From assembly GCA_010093485.1 (NCBI GenBank), contig MU001513.1, positions 261,696 through 325,695 of the forward strand: a DNA stretch of 64,000 nt, written 5' to 3'. The stretch comes from Karstenula rhodostoma CBS 690.94 (Eukaryota > Ascomycota > Dothideomycetes > Pleosporales > Didymosphaeriaceae). Both the position numbers and the translations under genes were made by a program. Positions 24,031-34,904 of the stretch are shown here, one piece after another. The notes under the pieces were generated by a model. It was not told the DNA's origin and searched no databases. It saw only the letters and a list, made by a program, of their open reading frames with translations. Within the stretch, counting starts at the first letter, position 1. Every line of letters starts with the position of its first letter.

Positions 24031-24801
24031 ATGGCGAACCCAAGAGGCAGCCCCGCTCAGTATTCTGCGATGATACTGCTGGACTACATGCAAGCGCCCT
24101 CGGTGGGTCTCTACTTCCTCGCTGCGACAGCTTTCGGCATGTGCGTGCTGCAAAAGTCGAAACCAGTCTCACACAAACGCCGGCGCCTTGCGATCGCAAT
24201 AGTATTCGCGCTGCTGGTGGGCTACGTCGCAGAACTGCTCTATTACTTGAGCCGGTCATTCGCGGACCTGCAATATACCGCTCCGCAACACGCAGCTATC
24301 CGCTATCTAGGATCGGTACTAGTTTGGATCCTGCTCAGCTCATCCATCGTCACCAGCAAAACTTTCACATGGCATCCGTACTTTGGAGGTTTTGTCATTC
24401 AGTTCACATTTGAGGCCATAACCTGCCTGTTGCGTGGCTTCTCTCTTCCACTCGACGATCGATATAGCAACATCCCACTCAGCATCAGTGCAGCGAGAGC
24501 ATTCATTTCTTTGGTCCTCCTGACAAATTCCTTCTTGGTCCTCATATCAATAACAGGCGAAGAGGGCACATATGAGGAAGAACAGTCCCTACTAGGAGCG
24601 CAAGCGAATAGATCTGCCACAGCAAATGGGTCGGCACACGCGAATGGCAGCGCGGGATATGGTTCGATTGAACAGGCAGCACCCGACGACAGCGATGAAG
24701 ATGAAACCCCCGCCGCTCATGAGAAGGCGCGGTGGAGAGGAGAGGATGAGTTGGGGGTATGGCACAGAGTTTCGACCATGACTAGGCGTTTATTTCTTTA
24801 G
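24031..24801 (+). CDS. Five-TM protein like the N-terminal TMD0 of an ABC transporter, truncated
   Basis: This is a single exon of 256 residues. The ATG at 24031 is chosen over an upstream in-frame ATG at 23989 because it has a strong context (GCGCCATGGCG). Five hydrophobic segments lie at about residues 15-40, 55-78, 92-115, 122-142 and 155-178. A hydrophilic linker follows (EEEQSLLGA, AGYGSIEQAAPDDSDEDE), and then the frame stops after TMTRRLFL. Five TM helices followed by a YGSI/acidic linker match the TMD0 of vacuolar HMT1/ABCC-type transporters, where the core TM and ATPase domains should begin at this point. None of that core is present downstream. It may be a truncated relic or a free-standing TMD0 protein. 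It lies only 300 bp from the transposon island. Confidence 0.55.
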   Translation: MANPRGSPAQYSAMILLDYMQAPSVGLYFLAATAFGMCVLQKSKPVSHKRRRLAIAIVFALLVGYVAELLYYLSRSFADLQYTAPQHAAIRYLGSVLVWILLSSSIVTSKTFTWHPYFGGFVIQFTFEAITCLLRGFSLPLDDRYSNIPLSISAARAFISLVLLTNSFLVLISITGEEGTYEEEQSLLGAQANRSATANGSAHANGSAGYGSIEQAAPDDSDEDETPAAHEKARWRGEDELGVWHRVSTMTRRLFL

Positions 24802-27800
24802 AATTGTCACATTACATTGCATTCGAGATCGCTGGCATTGCGTTACGTATGCATCAGGCGCCGTCATCTCAGTTTTGGGGTTGCCCTTTCTTCGTTCAAG
24901 TAGGCGTGTAGATCAAAATAAGACATGATAGAAAAGTATTCTTTGTGTTTCGGCACCCCACAGAGTTCCTGTATTGCGTTTTGCCGCGGCTTGCAGAAGG
25001 CCGCGAAGAATCAATAATTGAATGATTGATAGAAAAGTATTCGAAACGAGGATGACTGCACCGGATAGATCGTGTGCGAACAGTATGGATGAGCACGCAG
25101 ATGAGTTTAAGCGTCGATTAGGACACAGTTTCTCCATGCTCACTACACAAGACAGAGGCGGGGCAACCGGAATAGTGCGTAGGTTAAACCCCAGGTTGAC
25201 AACCTGGTGTTGTTCGCGTTGAACCTATGAGTTGGCTTAAATACTGCATTCTGGTCGTTCAGTGTGCTCGAGGCGTCTACTCTGATCAGGACGCTTCTGT
25301 GGGACCCCGGGTGAAGACCCCAACCAACGACGATGCGCCGACTGGTGCAATTGCATATGATAAGACCGGAGGACTGCCGAGGTGCAGCGCGTAAAATGCA
25401 GGGGAATACAGAAGTCGGGAGTTTGCACACGGGGTTAGACGTGCTACAGCTCAAGATATGGTACGATTAACGTCTGCGAAGATTTACAGAAACGTTAGCG
25501 CCTTAACGTTCTGTTGGGTACCTGGGCGGCTTCCGAAAAGGACGTTCTGCGCTCTGATTGGCCGACTCGAATATGGGTGGTAGAGGTCTTACGACTTGCG
25601 AAACGCTCTTATTGCGCGAGCCGTCGAGGGCTTGACGCTGGTAGGACAGGGCGAAGCCATAAAGTTTCTGGTCAAACGGCTCTGTGGGTGTATAATTGGT
25701 AGGTGGTGAGGGGTGACCGGGGCAAAGCTGCAGGCACGTGCCCTTATTTGGCGTAGCTATAGCGCTAATGGGGACTCCAATGTTCGAATTGAGAAAACGA
25801 TACATACACGCTGCTGCACCCCGCAGAGGCGGGAACGATCAGATTGTACCTGGAAAATTGCGTCTGAGGTTCCGTGTTTGGGGAACAGCGTCAGGTACCA
25901 AAAACGGGCACCCGCGCGGCTGGCTGTATTCGTCCTACATTGGAGTTGGACAAATGCAGCGCCGGCAGCGTAATTGACGTTGAAGCGAAATGAAGGAGAG
26001 AGACGATCTCGTTAGAGGTGGAGCAGTTGATGAGAGTTCGGGCGAGGTGTATCTCCCATGATTCTCGTCCTGGGCATGTAAAGTTGTGCAGAGCAAGAAC
26101 AGAGACTGAACTACATGCTGATGTTGGTCCCAAAACCTACAACTTGACCGATGTCTTGCATCGGTACGGCTGCAAACAATTGACGGGAACGGGTCGAGGC
26201 GAGACAAGCTGAAGAAGGAATGGTCGAAGCGGGTAAGAAGTTGAGAAGCGGTAAAGGTGGTCATGATTCGCTGGATGATAGCCCTCCGCGTCGCCGAGAG
26301 CCGCAGAGATTACGTTGTCGCCGGGTTCGAAGCAGAGGAAGATGAGAAGGGTATCGGGCAATGTAAGGGAGGAAGCTGGAGGCAGCTTTCGCGCTCTCAT
26401 TGGCTGGTGGGTCGCCTTACCTATGCACATAAACAACCTCTCCTGCCCAATACATGGGTCTTGAGCATCTGGCCAGCGCAATCGCCCTACGCCATCCCTA
26501 TGCCCCGAAGACGACTTCTCCACCTCTTCTACACGTCTTGCTGTTTGATTGGCTCCAGAGTGCATCACTGGGCCTCCTCGGTCCCTGTCAGACCCGTCCG
26601 ACCCAGATTAAGCGTCGTACACGAGCGTCAAGTTCGCCAGCAAGGATAAGCGCCTGACCTGCTCGCCATTTGGTGAAATGGAAGCCAGTATGGCTATGAA
26701 ATGGGAGCAGTGCCCTCACCCGCGAACCGCACAATCCTGCACATGGTGCAAGGCGCAGACTTCAGCGACGCGTTCGACCGTGAACGAGACGAGAGATCGA
26801 CGACGCGGCCAATGACGGATTCCGGTGATGTGCTGTACAGTTTACGAACAAGTGCAGCAATGGTGACGGAAGGCGGACCACTGCAACGACAGGCCACTCA
26901 GAGACCGCCACGTAGGTTGCGCTTTCGATGCTGATCTTGCCGGCCGACAATGGGTATGATATGGTGCGTACTCCCTCCCACCACGGATGTCGAATAGTGG
27001 TCATGACTCGTTACTGACTTGGTGAGCATTTAGGAAGGGAAAGTGCCACGGGCACGATAACCACCATGCGACACAGGCGACACAGGCGACACAACCTTTT
27101 CTCGACGGCCTCGACGACCGCGACGACCGGGACAGCGAAGGACACTGCGAACCACGGCCGTCTCCCCGCGGCTTCGCTGGACCGGACCGGACCGGACCGG
27201 ACCAATACCTCTTGCGTTCCGCGCACGCCTCTCCGCAGAGGGTCACCTTCACCTCACCCTGGCTGCACGGCGCACATGGACGGCGCGATGGGGGTGCAAG
27301 ATGCCCACCGCAGGACGGACAGCCACGGGCAGACTGTGGGACGCGGCGCTGCGTCGGGCGGCTCGAAGGACGCTGGGGGTGCATTGCCGACGCTGCGTCG
27401 ATGCAGGCGAGCATGCACATGTGGTGTTGACGACAAGAACGGGTTTGGTGGGAGGTTCTGCGCGGGGGAATGCGGGAGTGGCCCGTCGCGTCCCTAAAGC
27501 GTTAGCGTGCCTGCCCCAGCCCAAGCGAGTCCCACCTCAACGTCGGCCAGCTCGCAAACGTCCACATCCCTCCTTCACTCTCTTCCTCTGGCTGCTGCCC
27601 TCGCGGACGCCGCCGGTGCTGGTGCGCACTCGCTTCACTTTTATTGCTCGCGCTCAGCACCTCGAAGCAACCGCCGCGCCGCTCCCAGCGGGCCGTGCGC
27701 CATCACTCCCCGCTTCTATTCGCGGCACGCGCACTCCACGGATTGGACAGCTTCAGCCCCCATCGCAGAGCACAGCGGCTACTTTGTCACAACCAAAACA

Positions 27801-28047
27801 CGGCCAATCATGGTGTACGGAAATCGTCGTTACATCATTAAAGCAATGGCTGAGGTATATGAAAATCAAGCGACGGTATGAGGTAACGCCCGGCCCGTCT
27901 CCTTTGGCCCATCTCTGTCCTAATCGTCGACCTTTTCCCTGTCAATCCGTCCACAAACGCCAGAAAAAGTGTGGGCTCCGTCCATATCACGTCCCCGACC
28001 AGTGTATATGAAACCGACCTCCAGACGCCCGTGCCATCGCGACCGAC
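24802..28047. other. Gene-poor interval right of the island
   Basis: No supported gene. It holds the small insertion at 24926-25042, a 17-bp palindrome CCAGGTTGACAACCTGG (25191-25207), a three-copy 9-bp repeat GCGACACAG (27068-27094) and a GGACC/ACCGG microsatellite (27179-27203). GC-rich ORFs at 27000-28000 overlap in several frames and on both strands, have no domain character, and are not called. Confidence 0.4.
24926..25042. repeat. Small insertion flanked by 16-bp direct repeats
   Basis: The word TGATAGAAAAGTATTC occurs at 24926-24941 and again at 25027-25042. The 85 bp between them contain GAGTTCCTGTATTGCGTTTT, a core shared with 41424-41480 (25 of 27 bases identical over the best part). 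The second locus has its own different flanking duplication. Confidence 0.5.
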
Positions 28048-28398
28048 TCACGCACAAGCCTGCGCGCCAATCTGTTGGCGTCGGCGTGCCATCTCGTAGT
28101 TCAAGTTCCGGATTTCGACGTCAATGTTGGCAATCGCATCCATTGATTTGTCGATGGATGCCCGGAACTTGTTCCCTTCGCGCTGCCAGCGGTGGATGCG
28201 GTCCACTTCCGCGGCCCGCTTCCTCTGCTTGCACTCGACCTTCTCGCAGATCTTGCACTTCTGCGGGACATGGATGGTGTGGTTCACGAGCTTCATGCCG
28301 CACGTTTCGCCCATGCGGTACTCCTTGGCGCAGTGCTGTCGAAAGTTGCCCCACTTCCAATCGCCACAAGCGAATCGGTGCATGTCGTAAAAGCACAT
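28048..28398 (-). CDS. Small Cys-rich conserved fungal protein
   Basis: This single-exon ORF encodes 116 residues. The N-terminal half has Cys at positions 2, 11, 23, 33, 48, 51 and 56, plus aromatic motifs (FACGDWKWGNF, HCAKEYRMGETCGMKL). A CKIC...C pair then leads into a charged helical C-terminus (QRKRAAEVDRIHRWQREG). The CGDW..HC..E...GE.CG pattern recurs, as I recall, in uncharacterised small fungal proteins and looks like a zinc-binding module. There is no signal peptide. The function is unknown. Confidence 0.65.
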   Translation of the reverse strand: MCFYDMHRFACGDWKWGNFRQHCAKEYRMGETCGMKLVNHTIHVPQKCKICEKVECKQRKRAAEVDRIHRWQREGNKFRASIDKSMDAIANIDVEIRNLNYEMARRRQQIGAQACA

Positions 28399-31300
28399 GT
28401 TTCAAGAGTTCAAGAGTTGGATATGCCTGGCGTTTGATGGAACATTAGTCTCATGGGACAATTGCTTGGATGACAAGAGCTCGTGGCATACCTTCCACTT
28501 CTTCGATGGAACACGGTCCCGTTCTGATTGGGCGATCGCTCGAGATACTATATCGATGAGCCTCAGGGGTCATGCCAATGGGCAAACGTTCGACAAGACA
28601 TACATCGGTTGGGTGAGAGGCAATGGACAGGTAGCCTTGCCGATGGTCTTGTTTGGAAGAGAAGGCACAAGTGAGATCAACGTCTGAAGATGTGGCCGAG
28701 AGTCAAGACTTGCTGGCTTTGACTGGAGAGCTGGTGGATTCGAGCTTGATGGAGTGAATCTCTGGGACGACCTACCGCTATTTATGCTTCAGACGAGACC
28801 GCTGTTGCCGACGTCGAAGCCAGCGTATGGCCCAAGAACCCTTCCCGCCGTCAGACCATGCGTTGGTGCCATGGCCCGTCCGTCAGTCGATGAGCGTCGT
28901 ACCCCACCCCGTCCCGTCCAACAACATCGCCACGATCAACGCCAACCTGTCGTCCAGCCGCTAGGCAAGTGCGGAGACCATCTGCAATGATACCCTAGGC
29001 CGTGCCGGCGTGCCAGCTGCACAGAGATTCACATCTGCTAGGGGCTGGATGCTCCGGTGGCTCGCAGGCTGAAAAATATTCCTTGTCTGGCGGGAACTGA
29101 CATCCGTTCCTTGTCGCCATGTTTCAGCCAGCTCATACCGATGGGGCCAGATGAGCTGTTTGGACAATTTCGGGCCTTTCATCAGCCATGAGGTTGAAGA
29201 TTTGTGAAGCGAGGCCAGTCACGTGTTTGATAGTCTCTGCCGAACCGCAGTCCGCTCCACGAGTCGTTTGTCACTAGGGGAAGCGATTGGCCAATGGTGC
29301 CCATGTTTCTGCTCTACGCTTTTGGCCGGAACAGTGGAAGTCTACGGAGCGTTATTCGCCATCAAACCCTCCCCGGTCCTGCCATGGAAGCGTTGGTCGA
29401 GTGCGTGCAACTCACGGGACAGTGCTCGAGCACATGTGCAACGAGCACTTTGGTTGGACGCTGCCAATTCCCCTGGTCCCCCATTACCATTCGTGTTTAT
29501 GGCGTGCCGCATAATGCCCCCGCGTGTAATTTTGCTCGCGTCGTTTCCGGTTTCCTTGTGGAAGATGGGCTAACCAGCGCATAGGCTCGGGAAATCACAA
29601 CCACACCATTCTGACCGTTCGTCACCTTTCCCTGATGGGCATACCGCCACCCTTGCCTGACACGAGCGTTCCCAACCCCTCACACTTACGGGCTGGAGGC
29701 ATCGTTGGCCAGTCACCTTATCTGCAACCGCTGCACATCCGCACTCGGGCATCCCTCCGGTCCTACCATGCCATCTTAGTGTGGTCCACCATCCTCTGCA
29801 CTTGCAGGGTGCATTGCACAACCGCTCCAGTTTCCCTCAGCTGATCAACTGCCCGTTCGCCGGCCTGCTTTTCCCGCATGCCGCCACTGTTGAATCGCTA
29901 GGATATGCATGCTGACAGGCATGTGTCTGTTAGATAACAGTATGGCGTGAAGTTTATGCGGCACCTAGTCCGCCATCGCATATCGAAGCAATCATCTGGC
30001 ATCCGGGACGACGCTAGAACGGCCCAAAGCCATGCCCCATCGGAGATCTCTGACGTGGCGGACACCGTTTGGTTGAATTTACTGATGGCATTCACCCGGG
30101 CATCCGTCTGGCAATCAATAACAGCTGTGACAAACGACTCCGCGTGGCGTTGTCCGCTTTTCACCGCGGACCAAGCTGGGAATGCTTGCCATAACGAGTA
30201 GAAAGGGCGTCACAAGATGCTAAAATCAGTCCTTCGTCAGAGCGTCTTCACCGGTTGCCCCACCGTGGACATGTTCTCATAGCGTACAGCATACCCTCGG
30301 GCTTGATTCACTGTCAGTGCAGTGGCGATATCCTGCACCTTGCTTTCGTCAAATGTCCTGTCCAACTCGGCGTTATCCTCAAACGAGGCAAGAGCACCAT
30401 TACCGGGCCAATATTCACTCGTCGATAGATTATGTCTCACATCGTGTTGCTGCGTCTGACATCAGGCATAGAATGCTATCGATCGAGAGTGTCGGTGAAG
30501 GCGTTTTTGCCGCGTTTTGCAGGCAGTAAGTTGTTGTTTTGCAATGCCAAAACGAGCCTCGCGTCGAAAACAGCTGCCACACCAATCGTTAAGCGGCGAG
30601 ACAACAAGTTCCGACCTCTTCTGCAACCTCCCCGAAAGCAACCTCGCACCCGGTAATCATAGCTAAACCAATATAATTTTGCCTCCTTCCTTCTTCCCGC
30701 CCCTACCGTGCTTCCGCGGTTGAGTGCCATGTAAACAACAACAGTGGCCGCGAAGATGGCCTCCTAGCAGCCTCAGCGCGTCTTGTTGTCATGGTGAGAC
30801 GTTGAAATTTACTACTCGCGGCTCCGCACGAAGTTTCAATCATGTGAGCTGAAAGCAATGCTGGGTAAGGCGGTAGCGACAGACCGCACAAGGGATCTGT
30901 GGAGAGGGAGCTGGCAGGTCGCACGCAATTTTGATCCCGAGACGAGAGAACAATGTGCGTTAGTGGGTCCGGTATGCGGTCGGCTGGGCATACGGTGGTG
31001 ATTGGCTCGAGGTATGTAAGAGGGCTGGGCTGGTGGGGAGGATGAGGCCTGGATGCGTAGTGTTGCATGGGCCGAGGGCAGAAGGGAAGTGGTTGGTTCG
31101 ATGATGTCGAGGGACGTATGGCGCCGAGGGGCGTTGGGAGGGGTGGAGAGCGAGCTTGATTGAGGCCAGCCTAGGGTGCGCTCGCTTTGTGACTTTGAAC
31201 AACGTGACGAGGCAGTCGTTACTCCAATTCCGTGTATCAGAATGTCTCAGCAGTACTTGGGAGAAGGTTACTGAGACATGCATCTGTCCTGACGGGGCAA

Positions 31301-34300
31301 AGCAGACGACGAACGGAAGCTGGCGGGGGCAACCGATGGCTTCAGGCTGAGAAATTTTGCGCCCGTCGGCACCTTGCTTGCTCGTGCATGGAATCAGCGT
31401 CGCTGCTCGATGAAGTAAGAGGTTAGACTGGCTTTGACCCTAGTCGCGCTCTAGGAAGGCTCTTTCATGCATCCATCCAGTAGCCGCATATGCATGGGGA
31501 GGGATCAATCGCTCGAGCCTCGATTCGCTAGCAAATGCGCCTTGTGTGAGCGTGCTGAGGGTAAGCGATCGAGGTACTCATTGGTGAAGCCTGTTGATGC
31601 TGATGCTGCTGCTGCCGATGTTGGGGCACGTTGGTGTGCAAGTTGAGCGCCATGGAGTGTGAGTATGGATTTGGTTGAGGCTGCATGTCCGGGTCACGAG
31701 CTTATTGGTGCATTACGAATCGCAAGCAGTCAAGTGGCTGAAGTACACTGCAAAGCAGATGAACACAAACCCTTGGCAACGTGAGTGCTCAAGTGTCCGT
31801 CGTCATCGGCAACAGTGAAGCTGACGCTGGGCTCTCTGATGCAGCACAAGCGCTGAGCGGACGCACACGGCGCCACATAGAGTGACGCACGCTGCCAATC
31901 CCACAAGCGGAGGGGGGCGCTCGTAACGCCCACGGTGTCGGTAAGAATAAGGAAAAGAAGGCGATGGAGTAACTCCGGACAGTACCCAAGGCCAGACCTG
32001 CTGCGCCATCGGCCGCGGTTGCATTCAAGCGAGGCGCTCAGAGGATTGGACGTCGTGCTAGAGCGTAGTACATGCAACGGTTTGAACGGTTTAGTATCGC
32101 TACGGTTTGTTCCATGGTTTTATTAAGCTGGTGTGGTGCCAAGATATATGGCGGGAGCATGGGGCCCGCTCCGGCGGGAGCCCAAGGGTAATCAGAACCG
32201 CGAGGACAAATATATAGCCTAGTTTTGCGTTGGCTGGTGGTGACGTTGTGATGAAGGCCGCCTTGAGAAGGACCGAGAGACGATGCGGGGGATTTACGTA
32301 CGCAATTTCCAGAAGCTTACGAGTGAGTATGAACGGACTAAGCAATTCTGCATCCACACGGAATATTATGCCCTTAGCTCGATGCATAGGAGGTTGGACA
32401 GATGGCACAGCTTTATCGCTATAGTCCACACCATGCCTCAATACAAGTCATCATGTCGGAAGAATCAGATGCGGGCGTTGTGGCATTACCCCCACAATGA
32501 GACTAAGGCAAGAAACGCTGTGTGTTCCTAGCTTGTCCGTTGATGTTGACATGTTTGTGGCGCGGTGCTGATCATCTTGCTAGCGTTGGCGCACACAAAA
32601 GTGGATACCCTCGGTATGGACTCTAGAGCATGCCCGATCCCGAGAATACTTTCGAATGGCTCTAGGGTTACAGTACAACTGAACGAAGGGCGAGAGAGAA
32701 TACGTCGTTCGTGCAATGGGAAGTTCTGGTGTTCTGGTTGTTGCTGGTATGATCTTGATTTTCTTTATGATGTATCACAAGTGGAACTTTGGTCGGTGGA
32801 TGGATTCGGCACAACAAGTTTGTGTTGACGCAGGTCGTACCATCGTGGGATGGGGGAGTCTGGTGGAAATGCAAATGATGAGTTGTCAGGTACATTCATA
32901 CATGACATGCTAGAGATACAGACGCGACTCGAGAAGCGGTGAGGAAGTTCCCAGATATTGACAGCTGAACGCATCGCTTAGGGTCTAGACAAGGCTATCC
33001 ATGACAGCGAGCGTAATCGGACGGCATGTACAATGTCGCGGCGGAGGTTGGTGCTTCAGCTCAAGTCCGCGCGAACGAGCCCGTGCTCGAGCAACGCTAT
33101 GTCTACCCTGCGAGATTGAGCATGCAACTGAAACGCACTATATCAGCCACGAAGCCCAGTCTCACCCGCTGGCTTCTAGCAGTGCAAATCCTCGGTCCAG
33201 TAACCGAAAAGATTGCCGAGTTGTGCGCGCGAGTCGTGCGCGCGAGTCGGGTCCATATGAATACGCCTCGTGGTGGAGACCTGGAGAGGGTACCTGAAAT
33301 GCATACGAATATCTGAGTGCGTTGCATTTCGTTGTCATTGATGCAGTACATGGAAACGAAGGTATGTCAGAGTGCAAATGCTTCTATGGCTGACAACGAA
33401 TATCAATCGTGGGCTTCCACAAGGTTATGGATTTGTATTCTAACGATGTTTACACCAAAGTGCGTCGATTTAGCGCGATAACAAGCGAGCTGGACAGGTG
33501 GTAATCGCATACCGGGCGAGGCACACTGTCTATCTTAGAGACGGATGGGATCAGCTGCACCAAATGCAGTTTACATGATACACGACTCTCTGATTCCAAG
33601 AGCTTAATAGATAATATTATTGATGTTATCGACCTCTTCACCGCACCTGCCAAATGAGGACTAGTCGTGGCTGCGCTGCTTAGAAATAAGCGCCACAGTG
33701 GCTTATCGCTCATGAAGGACGTGTACCTATAAACTTAACGTACCTTAGTGCATTGCATCAATATCTGTATTAGTGCGTGTTGTATTTCTTGTCACTCGAC
33801 AGCTTCCCAAAGTCCATCTAACGTTCTCAGTGATACTCAAACACAACTCTATGCGTTTGTCCCACACTCTGAGCATCATTATGAGACATTCAACTCAAAC
33901 TTCGATATCCATCAATCATGAGTCTTCAACGCTCAACCAAGCGTCACAAGGTTCTTTGCAACTACACCTCCATACTTTCCTCAAAGGCATCCGAAAAGAT
34001 ATCTGCCTCCGAACTAAGTCGAAGTCGCATCTCAGTGGAGGCAGTAGGTCAGGGCCTCGAAACCAGCAGAACTATGACTCCATTTCATCACACTACCTTT
34101 GTAAGAATGTCAACGGAAGTACTGCGGGCCGGAGTGGCCTCTTTCGCCTACCGAGCTAGACAGAATCATCGATCAGTAGAATCGGATTAGAAGGAGTCTC
34201 GAGGAAAAGGAAATCGTCTTTATTGTCTTTGAAAGGTTATGGACATGAAAAAAACTGCGATTGAATATAAGCCATTTCTCACTATATCTCAATTCGGACC

Positions 34301-34904
34301 AAGGTCACTTGTTATGTCGCAAAGAGCATATAGTTCCCGGAAACTAAGTTATAGATCCCTTTCTATCAACTACTATACGTCATGGTACTTCAAAAATCAT
34401 CAAATATACAAGCCCGACTCATCTCTCTCATTTCTGGGTAGTTTACTATAAAACTCGCAAGATCTCTCCGATGTATACAAGCTTGTAGATCATCTCATTG
34501 CTGCATATGTCATGAAGAGTGTAACCATATTTTCCTCACCGCTGTGCCCGATTCCTGGACAAAATCACGACTTTTGCGTTTATACAGCTCACCGCAAGAT
34601 TCTCGCTCACTCGCGTGCACCACAGTGGACGGTCCCGAAGATGCTACGGTATACGAAGCAATGTCGATCCTGACTGCGAGACGCTGCTAACCACATTTAA
34701 CAGTCACGGAGCACCTATATCGCCTTGTACGGCTTGAAGTATGCCGGTGCGTGCTCCAGTTGTAGCACGTTCATACACCTAACGCGGTACCATGCTAGTT
34801 TGCACTTTAAGAACCTTCTTTGCCCGTACAGAATTGGACATTCTTTCGCATCTTTCCATAGCACCAAGCTCTTCTAGAGCGTGGCACGGTAACTACCACA
34901 CCTC
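28399..34904. other. 6.5-kb interval without supported genes
   Basis: Only short ORFs with no domain character are seen. One minus-strand stretch (30440-30237) reads somewhat protein-like (DNAELDRTFDESKVQDIATAL), but it has no start context, no partner exon and no recognised domain. Composition is ordinary, so this is not a RIPped region. It could be promoter and UTR sequence, decayed genes or non-coding RNA. Confidence 0.35.

Noticed and set aside
26310..26340. GGGTTCGAAGC string considered as a tRNA T-loop
   Set aside because: No acceptor, D or anticodon stems could be paired around it.
27301..28011. Plus-strand 236-codon ORF in GC-rich DNA
   Set aside because: It is low-complexity Arg/Pro/Thr sequence in overlap with ORFs of other frames. 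It has no motif and no splice evidence.
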